Source of the DNA: Desulfovibrio gilichinskyi
GTDB taxonomy: Bacteria; Desulfobacterota; Desulfovibrionia; Desulfovibrionales; Desulfovibrionaceae
Assembly (NCBI RefSeq): GCF_900177375.1
Contig: NZ_FWZU01000007.1
Span: 1-64,000 of the forward strand
Length of the DNA: 64,000 nucleotides
Direction of reading: 5' to 3'
Numbering within the stretch: the stretch's first letter is position 1; each line of letters begins with the position of its first letter. The notes below the pieces were generated by a model, which saw nothing but the letters and a program-made list of their open reading frames with translations, was not told the origin of the DNA and did no database searches. Position numbers and translations under genes: made by a program. Positions 54,637 through 63,851 of the stretch are shown in pieces.

Positions 54637-55749
54637 ATGAAAAAAGCAAAGATACTTCTAGTTGACGATGAAGAGCGCAATATCCGCCTGCTTGAGGCTA
54701 TGCTGTTACCTGAAGATTACATCCTTTTCACCGCAAAAGACGGGGAAGATGCGTTGACCATGGCACATGAGCACTCACCTGATCTCGTTCTGCTGGACAT
54801 TATGATGCCGAAAATAGACGGCTTTGAAGTCGCCAGGCAACTAAAAAAAGATGAAGCAACCAAAGACATTCTTATTGTCATGGTTACAGCCCTCAAGGAT
54901 GTGGAAAGCAGGGTCAAGGCGCTTGAAGCGGGTGGTGATGAGTTCCTGTCCAAGCCTATTGACAAAAGCGAGCTTGTGGCGCGTGTACGTTCCCTTTTAA
55001 AAGTAAAGGCGTACAACGACTATATGCGTGATTCTAAGGCCATGCTCGTAAAGGAAGTGGCTAAAAAAAACATAGAATTGCAGTGGGCTTTAGGTAAACT
55101 CAAGGGAGCCTCTCTCGACACCATAAATCGGCTATCCAGAATTGCGGAATACAAGGACAAGGATACAGCCGGCCATATCCTCCGTATGAGCCTGTATTCT
55201 GTGGCAACGGCTAGACAGCTCGGTCTTCATGTTCACACGCAGGAATCAATCCTGTATGCCGCTCCAATGCATGATATCGGCAAAGTCGGTATCCCGGACA
55301 ATGTTCTTTTGAAATCCGGCCCTCTAACCCCGGAGGAATGGATTATTATGAAACAGCATCCAGCCATCGGAAGTAACGTCTTCCATGGAGCAGAACATGG
55401 TTTTCTCAAGTTGGCTTCGATCATTGCCCTCACTCATCATGAGAAATGGGACGGAAGTGGTTATCCAAATGGTCTCCAAGGAAAGACTATCCCTTTGGTC
55501 GGGCGTATTACGGCCATAGCCGATGTCTTCGATGCGCTGACAACAAGACGTCCCTATAAGGAACCTTTTTCACTTGAAGAATCCTTCGTGATTATCGAAA
55601 AGGGACGCGGAACCCATTTTGACCCGCAGGTGATTGATGCCTTCTTTGCCGCGCAGGACGAAGTCCTTTCTATTTTTAGGGCGCACTCCAATGGTCATGA
55701 CGAGGTCAAGGTGTATTCAATACTAAGTCCCGGAGTGGGCAATGAATAA
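54637..55749 (+). CDS. Response regulator with HD-GYP c-di-GMP phosphodiesterase output
   Basis: 370 residues from ATG 54637 (MKKAKILLVDDEERN); an upstream in-frame GTG-type start is less likely. REC domain 1-120 with D-D (ILLVDDEE), phospho-Asp in LVLLDIMMPKIDGF (about 54) and K in FLSKPIDKSEL (about 106). A helical linker is followed by HD-GYP (about 165-350): MHDIGKVGIPD, HHEKWDGSGYP, and FDALTTRRPYKEPF. The HD and GYP motifs are intact, so it should hydrolyse c-di-GMP. It overlaps the histidine kinase gene by 8 bases. Confidence 0.93.
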   Translation: MKKAKILLVDDEERNIRLLEAMLLPEDYILFTAKDGEDALTMAHEHSPDLVLLDIMMPKIDGFEVARQLKKDEATKDILIVMVTALKDVESRVKALEAGGDEFLSKPIDKSELVARVRSLLKVKAYNDYMRDSKAMLVKEVAKKNIELQWALGKLKGASLDTINRLSRIAEYKDKDTAGHILRMSLYSVATARQLGLHVHTQESILYAAPMHDIGKVGIPDNVLLKSGPLTPEEWIIMKQHPAIGSNVFHGAEHGFLKLASIIALTHHEKWDGSGYPNGLQGKTIPLVGRITAIADVFDALTTRRPYKEPFSLEESFVIIEKGRGTHFDPQVIDAFFAAQDEVLSIFRAHSNGHDEVKVYSILSPGVGNE

Positions 55750-58700
55750 CAATATATTGTCCGAGAAAATATTCATCAATCTGCTTTGGGTCGCGTTGCT
55801 GATTGGCGCTATATGGAGTTCCTCAATTAACTATATATTTTTCCATTTCATTGCCGAGATCGCATGCATCATTATTTCGTGCAGCATCTTTCTGGTGTCC
55901 TGGCATTCCTCTAAATTTGCCTACAATTCATTCTGCACGATTATCGGTCCGGTGTTTCTTTGCGTAGGGTTTGTCGATTTACTTCACACTCTTGCCTTTG
56001 TCGATGTCATATACATACCGGAAATGGGTAAAGATCTTACGGCACAATTTTGGATGGTTGCGAGATTCCTGCAGGCTGGTGGGCTACTGGCAGCCATCAT
56101 GCTGGCAAACAAATCTGTCCGGCCAGATTATGCAATGTTTTGGGCTATATCGGCTATGGCCGTTCTATTGGGCACAGTATATTTTTCTATCTTTCCAAGA
56201 TGCTTTCTAGAAGGAGTAGGCATTACTCCCTTTAAGACGGGCGGCGAATATGCGGTATGCGTGGTGCAAGCTTTTACCATATATCTATTGCACTGGGGGA
56301 GGACTTCATTTGATGATGCTACAAAGCGACTCCTCACATGGGCGCTAGTCTTGTTCATTGCATCGGAATTATGCTTCACACTCTATCTCAGCCTTACTGA
56401 TTTTGCCTATCTTGGCGGACATATATTAAAGTTAATCGGTTTCTATTTTCTTTATCGGACAATTATTCTGGCCAGTTTTGAAAAACCGTACAGCACTCTG
56501 TTCAGGGATTGGGAAAAAAGCGAAGAAAATCACAAAAACATCGTGGAAAGGATGAACGAGGGGGTCCTTGGCTGTGATTATAATAGCATGATTACGCTCG
56601 TTAACCAAAGCCTTTGCGACATGTTGGGATATTCCAGACAAGAGCTGGTCGGGAACAATATCTTCAATTATCTGGACTCAGAACAAAGTAGAATCTTTCA
56701 GGAGCAGTTACTTCTTCGGAGACAGGCGACAATTGATTCTTATGAGTTGACATGGACCAACAGGGGCGGGGGCAAGTATGTTACCATCCTTAACCCGAGT
56801 TACTTGTTTGATAAGGCAGGTAAGTTTTCAGGCAGTATTGCTGTTGTAACAGACATAACCGAACGGAAAATGATCGAGCAGTCTTTGGAGCAAAGTGAAA
56901 AGCAATTAAGAGCTATTTTCGATCACGCCCCTATCGGTGTGGCGATTGTAGACGCGGATGCAAACACTTCCATGGTCAACAACGAAATGTGCAGCATATT
57001 GGAATATGACAAAAAAACACTGACATCATTGTCCTTTGCAAAGCTCACTCACCCTGATGATGTTGAAGCGGATTTGAAACTGTTTCAGGAACTCATGGAG
57101 GGGAAGCGGGATAGTTACATGTTGGAACAAAGATATATCACCGGTGCCGGAAAAACCCGATGGGGACGTCTAAGCGCCTCAGCTGTGCGGGGCTGGGACG
57201 GAAAGCCTTTATATGCCATCTGCATGGTCGCGGATGTGACCAAACAGGTGGCGGCAGAGGAAGAATTATTACGGGCCAAAAATGAATGGGAGATGACATT
57301 CAATACCGTGCAGGACATGATCGCAATCCTTGATACCTCTCAAAATATAGTTCGCGCTAACAAGCAATTGGCAACCGTTCTTGGTGTTGAACAGGACGAG
57401 CTAACCGGAAAAAATATTCTTGAAGTTCTTTATGGTGGCTCTATACCACCAAGCGATTCACCAACCATGCAGCTTCTCAAAGACGGTAAGATTCATCAGG
57501 CGGAAATGTATGAGAAACAATTCAATGGATATTATCAGATGTCTGCAACTCCACTTGTCTCGGAACAAGGCCAGATCATCGGCTCGATACAAATGGCCAG
57601 AAATATTGACGACCGGAAGAAGGCTGAATTGCGGCTTGAGACTATTCTGGACATCATGAATGTATATATTATGGAACCTGATCTCAACCTTCTTCTAACT
57701 AAAACGCTCAATATCATTCAGGATAGAACTGACAGCACAATCGGATTCATCGGTTACATCAATGAGAATGAAGAACTCGAAATTCCGACATTGACCAATG
57801 GACTGTTGGAACAATGTCCTATTAAAGAATTTGGAACCACCCTTCCTAAAGAAACATGGAAAGACATGTGTGGAAAAGCTCTCCGAACAAAAAAAACCAT
57901 CTTCACCAACAGCCCGAGGAAAGTTCCTTCTGGACATGTCGCAATTGATAGAGCTGTCTGTGTACCCATTCTTTTCAAGAATCAGCTGGCCGGAGAAATT
58001 TCCGTAGCCAACAAACAAACTGACTATAATGAGGATGATGTCCGCCTGTTGGAGGAAATTGCCTTAAGTATGGCCTCGCCGCTCACATCCCGGATTAAGC
58101 TTGATCGGCATGAAAGGATGCTGAGTGACTCCGCTGTAATCCTCAGTAGTAGGGTGAAGGAACTCGACTGCCTGTATAATGCCTCGACGGTCATGACCAA
58201 CCCCGACGCCTCCGAAGTGGATGTATTCACTACCGTGTTTAAGTCACTGGAGCCTGCTATAGGAGAAATGGATGTTTACGGTATACGTATTAACGTCCAC
58301 GGCGTAGAGTACACGACTGATTTCTGGCAGGAGTCCCCTTGGGCTTACCGTGCAGACATTGCTGTCGCTGGTGCTGACGTAGGTTTTATCGAGATCTCTT
58401 TTTCCAATGATTACAAGCAACATAAAAATTTAAGCATTGCATCTGGAAGATGGAGCCTCCTCCACGCTTTGGCGGAACTGATTTCCACCTATCTTCTTCG
58501 CAAAAAAGTGGAGAGTGACCTCGTAATCGCCAAGGATGCAGCGGAAATGGCAAACAAAGCGAAAAGCGGCTTCCTTGCAAGCATGAGCCATGAGCTTCGA
58601 ACCCCTTTAAATGCGGTCATCGGATTTTCCGAGGTACTTCAGGACAAGTTCTTCGGACCGCTCACTGATAAGCAGGAAGAATACATAAAAGATATTCTTG

Positions 58701-59323
58701 AAAGCGGACAGCATTTGCTTTCGCTGATCAACGATATTCTGGATTTGTCCAAGGTCGAAGCCGGGAGGCTGGAATTCGTCAAGGAAGAGTTCGATCTTAA
58801 TGAACTGCTGGAAAGCTGCCTGACTTATATACGGGAAAAAGCCTTCAAACATGGGATTTCTTTGCAGTTTGAACCTGACAACAATTTGCAGCCGATCAAG
58901 GCGGACGAGCGAAGAATTAAGCAAGTTATTTTTAACCTCTTATCCAACTCAACTAAGTTTACACCGGACGGGGGAAGTATACGGATGTCCTCCAGAAAAA
59001 TCGAAAAAAATATGGTATTATCAATTGTTCCAAATGCAAAGGAACTGACAGTTGGTGACTATGCCGAAAATGATTGGTGTCTGGTGTCGATCGAAGATAC
59101 TGGAATAGGCCTTGCTCCTGATGAAATTAATGCTGTTTTTGAGGAGTTTCGCCAACTCAGTGACAGCATCACCGGCAAGACTCCCGGAACCGGACTTGGA
59201 TTATCACTTTCAAAACGTTTTATTGAAGAACAAGGAGGGCGATTATGGGCCTTCAGCGAAGGTAAAGGTAAAGGATGCATATTTTCATTTGTTCTTCCAA
59301 TGATAATTAGGAGTAAAAAATGA
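55742..59323 (+). CDS. MASE3/PAS/GAF sensor histidine kinase
   Basis: 1193 residues. The N-terminal 230 residues hold about seven membrane helices of MASE3 type (FLCVGFVDLLHTLAF). Then come three PAS domains (about 270-380, 390-510, 525-640; ILEYDKKTLTSLSFAKLTHP is in the second) and a GAF domain (about 640-790). A further signal region follows, then HisKA with the H-box FLASMSHELRTPLNAVIGFS (about 945-964), and HATPase_c with N-box FNLLSNSTKFTPDGG, G1 EDTGIGLAPDEI, and G2 GTGLGLSLSKRFIEEQGG. No receiver domain in cis. It overlaps the flanking response regulator genes on both sides, so all three are co-translated. The signal is unknown; MASE3 is a membrane-sensing module. Confidence 0.92.
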   Translation: MNNNILSEKIFINLLWVALLIGAIWSSSINYIFFHFIAEIACIIISCSIFLVSWHSSKFAYNSFCTIIGPVFLCVGFVDLLHTLAFVDVIYIPEMGKDLTAQFWMVARFLQAGGLLAAIMLANKSVRPDYAMFWAISAMAVLLGTVYFSIFPRCFLEGVGITPFKTGGEYAVCVVQAFTIYLLHWGRTSFDDATKRLLTWALVLFIASELCFTLYLSLTDFAYLGGHILKLIGFYFLYRTIILASFEKPYSTLFRDWEKSEENHKNIVERMNEGVLGCDYNSMITLVNQSLCDMLGYSRQELVGNNIFNYLDSEQSRIFQEQLLLRRQATIDSYELTWTNRGGGKYVTILNPSYLFDKAGKFSGSIAVVTDITERKMIEQSLEQSEKQLRAIFDHAPIGVAIVDADANTSMVNNEMCSILEYDKKTLTSLSFAKLTHPDDVEADLKLFQELMEGKRDSYMLEQRYITGAGKTRWGRLSASAVRGWDGKPLYAICMVADVTKQVAAEEELLRAKNEWEMTFNTVQDMIAILDTSQNIVRANKQLATVLGVEQDELTGKNILEVLYGGSIPPSDSPTMQLLKDGKIHQAEMYEKQFNGYYQMSATPLVSEQGQIIGSIQMARNIDDRKKAELRLETILDIMNVYIMEPDLNLLLTKTLNIIQDRTDSTIGFIGYINENEELEIPTLTNGLLEQCPIKEFGTTLPKETWKDMCGKALRTKKTIFTNSPRKVPSGHVAIDRAVCVPILFKNQLAGEISVANKQTDYNEDDVRLLEEIALSMASPLTSRIKLDRHERMLSDSAVILSSRVKELDCLYNASTVMTNPDASEVDVFTTVFKSLEPAIGEMDVYGIRINVHGVEYTTDFWQESPWAYRADIAVAGADVGFIEISFSNDYKQHKNLSIASGRWSLLHALAELISTYLLRKKVESDLVIAKDAAEMANKAKSGFLASMSHELRTPLNAVIGFSEVLQDKFFGPLTDKQEEYIKDILESGQHLLSLINDILDLSKVEAGRLEFVKEEFDLNELLESCLTYIREKAFKHGISLQFEPDNNLQPIKADERRIKQVIFNLLSNSTKFTPDGGSIRMSSRKIEKNMVLSIVPNAKELTVGDYAENDWCLVSIEDTGIGLAPDEINAVFEEFRQLSDSITGKTPGTGLGLSLSKRFIEEQGGRLWAFSEGKGKGCIFSFVLPMIIRSKK

Positions 59324-59688
59324 AAAAGATTCTGATTGTGGAAGACGACCTCAAGAGCTGCAAGCTCGTTCGCGACCTGCTTGAGGTATTGGGTTTTACC
59401 ACGATAGAGGCAGACAACGGAGTTACCGGAGTGCGCATGGCAGAAAGTGATAAACCTGATCTAATTCTGATGGACGTACAATTGCCGCACATGAACGGTG
59501 TCGATGCAACGCGTGCGCTGAAATCTAATTCTGTCACCAGCAAGATTCCCGTGATTGGAGTCTCCGCGCATTCCATGCGTGGGGATGATGCAAAAATGCT
59601 TAACGCAGGTGCTGACGGATACATTTCAAAGCCCATTGATACTCGGCTTTTAATCAAAACCATCAAAGATATTTTGAAAATAGATTGA
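59320..59688 (+). CDS. Single-domain response regulator (CheY/DivK-like)
   Basis: 122 residues, REC only. Acidic pair VEDDLKS (E9/D10/D11 region), phospho-acceptor in LILMDVQLPHMNG (about D53), T/S in VIGVSAHSM and K in YISKPIDT (about K106). Resembles DivK-type shuttles that pass phosphate between kinase and other regulators. Its ATG overlaps the kinase stop (ATGA). Confidence 0.92.
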   Translation: MKKILIVEDDLKSCKLVRDLLEVLGFTTIEADNGVTGVRMAESDKPDLILMDVQLPHMNGVDATRALKSNSVTSKIPVIGVSAHSMRGDDAKMLNAGADGYISKPIDTRLLIKTIKDILKID

Positions 59689-59710
59689 TGGGCAAAATAA
59701 GGTCTCTTAG

Positions 59711-60874
59711 ATGAAAAAAAAATGGAAAATTCTTACTGTCGAAGATGAGGACAGAAGTCGAAAAATGCTCGGAGTGATGCTGGAATCGATGGGGTATCAG
59801 TATGAATCTACAGCAAATGGTACAGAAGCCTTAAAAGCAATCTGCCCTGAGCATGATCTTGTACTTCTCGATGTCATGATGCCTGACATGAGCGGGTTTG
59901 AAGTGTTGGAGTGCATTCGTAAAATGCCATCGGTGTCAGATATCCCGGTAATTATGGTTACAGCACTGGATAGTAGAAAGGACAAGCTGCGTGCAGTGCT
60001 GCTCGGCGCAAATGACTACGTAACCAAGCCAATTGACAAAACCGAACTCAAAATCAGAATAGCCGCAGTCCTTCAGACAAAGCAGGCGCAGGATGAGGTG
60101 AAAGAGTTACTGCAGGAAACCTTACGAGGCAGCATAAACGTCCTCAGCAACGTGCTCTCCATGCTTAAACCAGAGGTCTTCGGCCTGACATCTCGAATTC
60201 TGCCTTATGTCAAACAGATATCTGCAAGGGTGGGCGATCCCAGCCCTTGGTTTACTGAGACGGCTGCTTCGCTGTCTCTTCTGGGGTATTTAACCCTTTC
60301 GGATACCACTGTTGCCAAGTTGCACAAGGGCCGCACTCTTTCTTCTGAAGAGTTTGCCGCCTATGAAAAAACCCCTGAAATCGCAGCAAGCTTAGTAAAA
60401 GCCCTTCCCCAATTGGATGAGGTGGCTAGAATTCTTACTTATCAGGAAACCTACTTCGACGGAACAGGGCTCGTCTCAGACGGTACCATAAAGGAACATC
60501 TTCCGCTGGGATCAAGAATAATCAAAGTTGTCACTGATTTTGATCGTATGCTCGCCAAAGGGATGACTAAGCGAATTGCACTGGAATTTATGATTAAGTC
60601 CGTACACCTTTACGATCAGACAATCCTTTACGCGCTGGGGGAAGCTCTTGGTGATGAAAAGAAATATGACATAAAAACAGTGTCTATCTGTGAAATGACA
60701 AGCAAGATGCTCCTCGGAGAAGACATTCGTATCCCAAGAGGGGATCAGATGGTCAAGGTTTTACAGAAGGGCTACGGGGTAAACGATACAATCATTAAAT
60801 ATCTTAAACTATTCAATGAACGCAAGCTCATAGAGGACAAAGTGAAAGTGATAGTTCAGCCAGATGAGAAGTAA
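59711..60874 (+). CDS. Response regulator with a degenerate HD-GYP domain
   Basis: 387 residues. REC domain 1-125 with VEDEDRS, LVLLDVMMPDMSGFEVLE (about 55) and VTKPIDKTEL (about 108). The second domain (about 140-370) aligns in layout with HD-GYP, but the metal-binding residues are lost. The HD position reads AASLSLLGYLTLS instead of a HDIGK-type motif, and YQETYFDGTGLVS replaces HHE-x-WDGSGYP. It is therefore probably not a phosphodiesterase, and may bind c-di-GMP or a partner such as the active HD-GYP protein in the same cluster. It follows 22 bases after the single REC gene. Confidence 0.8.
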   Translation: MKKKWKILTVEDEDRSRKMLGVMLESMGYQYESTANGTEALKAICPEHDLVLLDVMMPDMSGFEVLECIRKMPSVSDIPVIMVTALDSRKDKLRAVLLGANDYVTKPIDKTELKIRIAAVLQTKQAQDEVKELLQETLRGSINVLSNVLSMLKPEVFGLTSRILPYVKQISARVGDPSPWFTETAASLSLLGYLTLSDTTVAKLHKGRTLSSEEFAAYEKTPEIAASLVKALPQLDEVARILTYQETYFDGTGLVSDGTIKEHLPLGSRIIKVVTDFDRMLAKGMTKRIALEFMIKSVHLYDQTILYALGEALGDEKKYDIKTVSICEMTSKMLLGEDIRIPRGDQMVKVLQKGYGVNDTIIKYLKLFNERKLIEDKVKVIVQPDEK

Positions 60875-61051
60875 TTTGTTCCTCTTTATCATGAATTATC
60901 GATCAAGGATAAAAATCGGCTAATATACTTCCGCCCCCAGACTCCAGCGTGTCTTTATCTGCGTTATGCTAACCCCTTTCAACTAACGCTGTGACTTTGC
61001 CACAGTCTTGCAGGATCAATCCTTCCAATTTGAGAAATGGAACCACTGGAT

Positions 61052-61864
61052 TTAGAAATCATAATCTGGGTTTTCTTTTGAAAAATCCATGTCAGTAAGG
61101 CCGGAGTTTATCTTGACGTCCGTGTAACTGTAATCCTCCAGAAGGACCTCTTTTTCATCATACGTGGTAATGCCAACGGGAAGCAGATATTCCTTATCGA
61201 TGTAGCAGATGATGTGCGCTGCGTAGTATTTGCGACCTTCTTTTGGGGTAAGGCGGACCTCCAGCACGATGGCTGGCCTGCCCTTGAACGGGGCGTCATT
61301 CAGGCGGATAATCTCGATCTCCCTATGTTCCACGGCCATGGGGATAATGGTTCGCATCAGGTTGACAATAAAACCAAATCCGATGTCCGTGATAGGATGC
61401 CTGTTGCCGGCAAGGAGCGTACTTCCTGTAGGTGACAGGTTCCATGTCAGGCTCAAGCCTGTACCGTCCTTGTGCGCGACCACCTTCTCGTTGTTCTCCC
61501 CTTCGATATAAAGGGCTTCCTTGAGTGGACCGTTAATCCATTTCATATATATTTTCGAGGGTTTCTTGAATTTTAAGAAAATCGCCTCCTCCGGCAGCAG
61601 CACATTCTCCACCCGCTCCTGCTTGAGAAATCGCGTCGAATAGTCCTCAACCTTGGCGTAACTAGCTTCTACGGACGCCAGAAGCGCGAGCAGTTCTTCA
61701 TTCCGATCAGCCGCAGTCGCAGTGAGAGCCGTCAAACACAGCGTGGCAACGTAGATAAAGGAGACGACAAGCACAGTCACCGTCCGCTGGGGCAAGTGCG
61801 GGGCCGTGAAGGGGCGTTTCAATTGAAACCTCTCTGGAGTGTTTTGTAATAATGATTTTTTCAT
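61052..61864 (-). CDS. DUF1571-like exported protein with a LolA-type fold
   Basis: 270 residues. A basic N-terminal region and a hydrophobic segment (VTVLVVSFIYVATLCLTALT, about 28-47) suggest an uncleaved or late-cleaved signal. The mature part has DYSTRFLKQERVENVLLPEE (about 79-98), then FLKFKKPSKIYMKWI and EALYIEGENNEKVVAHKDG, as in LolA-like lipid-binding shells. DUF1571 proteins have this form. A periplasmic lipid- or lipoprotein-binding role is plausible; partner genes are not present. Transcribed with or after the DUF2254 gene on the minus strand. Confidence 0.65.
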   Translation of the reverse strand: MKKSLLQNTPERFQLKRPFTAPHLPQRTVTVLVVSFIYVATLCLTALTATAADRNEELLALLASVEASYAKVEDYSTRFLKQERVENVLLPEEAIFLKFKKPSKIYMKWINGPLKEALYIEGENNEKVVAHKDGTGLSLTWNLSPTGSTLLAGNRHPITDIGFGFIVNLMRTIIPMAVEHREIEIIRLNDAPFKGRPAIVLEVRLTPKEGRKYYAAHIICYIDKEYLLPVGITTYDEKEVLLEDYSYTDVKINSGLTDMDFSKENPDYDF

Positions 61865-61930
61865 ATGATTTATCTTCTCCGTTCAGAACTTTAATTGATA
61901 GTACCATTCTGGTGTTGTATTTATAGGGCT

Positions 61931-63247
61931 CTAATTTACCGCGCCAGCAGTCTGCTGGATCACCTTATAGCGGTCCAGAATATCATGGAGATCTTCTGGT
62001 GCAATGCTCCGACGCTTGGCATCCCAGACAATCATTCGCGCTTGACGGAGCAAAATCTCCCGCCGCTCGTCGGTCGTCGCCAGACTTGCAACTGTGCTCA
62101 GTGTCTCAAGCAGCCGAATCATGACCGAAATATTGGCGTCCTGTCTGATGAGGTTGCAGGCGGCTTCCACTATCCCTGCAAATGTCAGGGGTACAGCAAT
62201 GATCCGTAATGTTCCGTCATCGTCGTAATGGTATGGTCCAGGCATCTCTCGTCCCGCTAACTTGGCCAAAGCCCCTCCAAGTCGGTCAATGCAGGTAATG
62301 GCGGTGAAGGTGTCGTTGACGCCGGAGGAAAGTGCGCGAATGGCAATTTCAACCAGTTGGTTGATGCACAATTCGATGTCATTAACCGGCGTTCGCTGTC
62401 GACCAAGGATGAATTGTCCATTCATCTGCCGCTCCAGTTCTTCCGGAACAGCTCCCGAAGTCCAGACCTTGGCCAGAGGTGTTCCCATGGTCACAAAATC
62501 TCCTGACCGGTATTTCAAACTCAGGATTAAATCGGAATCACGGGCAATAGCGATAAGTTTTTTAAGATCTACAACCTGTACGTAGCCTGTGCCTCTGGCC
62601 CGTATAGTTATGGCTTGTTCGTCAAATGATTTCGGTAAAACCGGAACATCTTGCGCCTCCCCTTCCTTCTTCAGTCCTATCTGGTTCGGGAAAAGTTCTT
62701 CAATGATCCGTTCCAGATCTTTCTCCACCAGATCAATGATGTTATCAGCTTTAATGGACGAAGAGATATGATGAATAAAAAAAATAAGAAAAAAGAAACT
62801 GGCTAAAGACATGAGAATAGCTACAGTTATTGACAAATGCGGAACAAATTCATCCAGTTGCCTGATTGTCCGTAAAACAAGGAGGCTATAAATAAATGTG
62901 GCGACATAGACGCCAAGGACCGCTTGATTGACGCGATCGCTCAAAAAATTGTTTAGGAGTCTCGGGCCGAATTGAGAAGACGCCAATGTCAACGCGACGA
63001 CGATGATGGAAAAAACCACGCCGGCCACCGTAGCTGTAGAGCTTGCGATAGCAGACAATATGGCTATGGCACTGTCCGGTCCGCCTGAGTATATCCATCT
63101 TACTGTGAGGGTAATTTCCTTGGGCAGATAATGGTCCAGACTAACCATTGCAAAGGATGCCGCTATGGCCACGACCGCTAGACACCCGGGAATGAACCAT
63201 AGGCTTGTTGTTACATGATACCAGAGTTGTCGCAGTCTAACTTTCAT
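61931..63247 (-). CDS. DUF2254 family inner-membrane protein
   Basis: 438 residues from ATG 63247, which has GAGAAGGACA just before it; an earlier in-frame start at 63262 is less likely. Four membrane segments in the first half: LWFIPGCLAVVAIAASFAMV, IASSTATVAGVVFSIIVVAL, VLGVYVATFIYSLLVL and LSITVAILMSLASFFFLIFF. A soluble half follows with the conserved SGVNDTFTAITCIDRLGGAL (about 320). This is DUF2254 (predicted membrane protein of unknown function). It lies 67 bases upstream of the DUF1571 gene on the same strand. Confidence 0.82.
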   Translation of the reverse strand: MKVRLRQLWYHVTTSLWFIPGCLAVVAIAASFAMVSLDHYLPKEITLTVRWIYSGGPDSAIAILSAIASSTATVAGVVFSIIVVALTLASSQFGPRLLNNFLSDRVNQAVLGVYVATFIYSLLVLRTIRQLDEFVPHLSITVAILMSLASFFFLIFFIHHISSSIKADNIIDLVEKDLERIIEELFPNQIGLKKEGEAQDVPVLPKSFDEQAITIRARGTGYVQVVDLKKLIAIARDSDLILSLKYRSGDFVTMGTPLAKVWTSGAVPEELERQMNGQFILGRQRTPVNDIELCINQLVEIAIRALSSGVNDTFTAITCIDRLGGALAKLAGREMPGPYHYDDDGTLRIIAVPLTFAGIVEAACNLIRQDANISVMIRLLETLSTVASLATTDERREILLRQARMIVWDAKRRSIAPEDLHDILDRYKVIQQTAGAVN

Positions 63248-63495
63248 TGTCCTTCTCCACATAGCCTTTACTTTTACGATTCAGTAAAAATTGGATGCTT
63301 ACCTAATGACTTACTATACTTTGCACAAGGAGGCCAGAGGATAGAGTTTTTTATGAAAGTCTATCACAGGAAATTTTAGATAAACAGGAAGCTGGTTAGA
63401 ACCGAAGGCTTGTAGTCATACCTGCATTAATGTGTAATGATTAAAATACTTTTAAAAAACCATACAAACACTCCAAGCTGCCGAAAGAGGTTCAC

Positions 63496-63576
63496 ATGCA
63501 ATCTGCTCCCACACCTAGGCAAAATCATCTTCTGGGAGCCTTGTCACGCGAGGCTCAGGACCGCCTCTCAGACTGA
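63496..63576 (+). pseudogene. Crp/Fnr-type regulator fragment (N-terminus only), probably decayed
   Basis: An ATG with AAAGAGG five bases before it starts MQSAPTPRQNHLLGALSREA and then QDRLSD, followed by a stop. The PRQNHLLgaL...RL pattern is the usual first helix region of Crp/Fnr regulators, where a cNMP-binding domain should follow. None does. So this is either a 26-codon remnant or an unrelated small peptide. Recognition rests on a short stretch. Confidence 0.35.
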
Positions 63577-63605
63577 ACCGGCCAAAGCATTCAAAAAAGA
63601 TATAA

Positions 63606-63764
63606 CTGGCCGCATTCAATAGCGCATGGGAGCACTATGAAGACCCAAAAGACAGGAAGAATGGCGACTCACGAGAAGAGGTCGCCCAGAAGGTGCCCAT
63701 GGCAGCACATTTAAAACTTATGTCTATACTTAACCAGCAAGAAGGGTACAATGAACCTGAATAG
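63606..63764 (+). pseudogene. ChaB-family gene fragment
   Basis: This frame is open between a TAA (63603-63605) and TAG (63762-63764): LAAFNSAWEHYEDPKDRKNG, then DSREEVAQKV. The AFN-x-A..Y.DP..R..G.SREE.A.KV pattern matches the C-terminal half of ChaB proteins. The N-terminal half is missing and the residues after AQKV diverge (PMAAHLKL), so this is a remnant. There is no ribosome binding site. It sits right behind the Crp/Fnr-like fragment, so the region looks deleted and joined. Confidence 0.5.
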
Positions 63765-63851
63765 GTATGAAAGGAAGTGTTCATATGAATACTTTTTGAA
63801 ATCATTAACAGTTTTTACTCCCTTAATCCTTAATCTAGAAAGGAGAACACT

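Noticed and set aside
63437-63622. 61-codon plus-strand frame
   Set aside because: It runs across the Crp/Fnr-like and ChaB-like fragments in a third frame, with no ribosome binding site and no protein-like composition.
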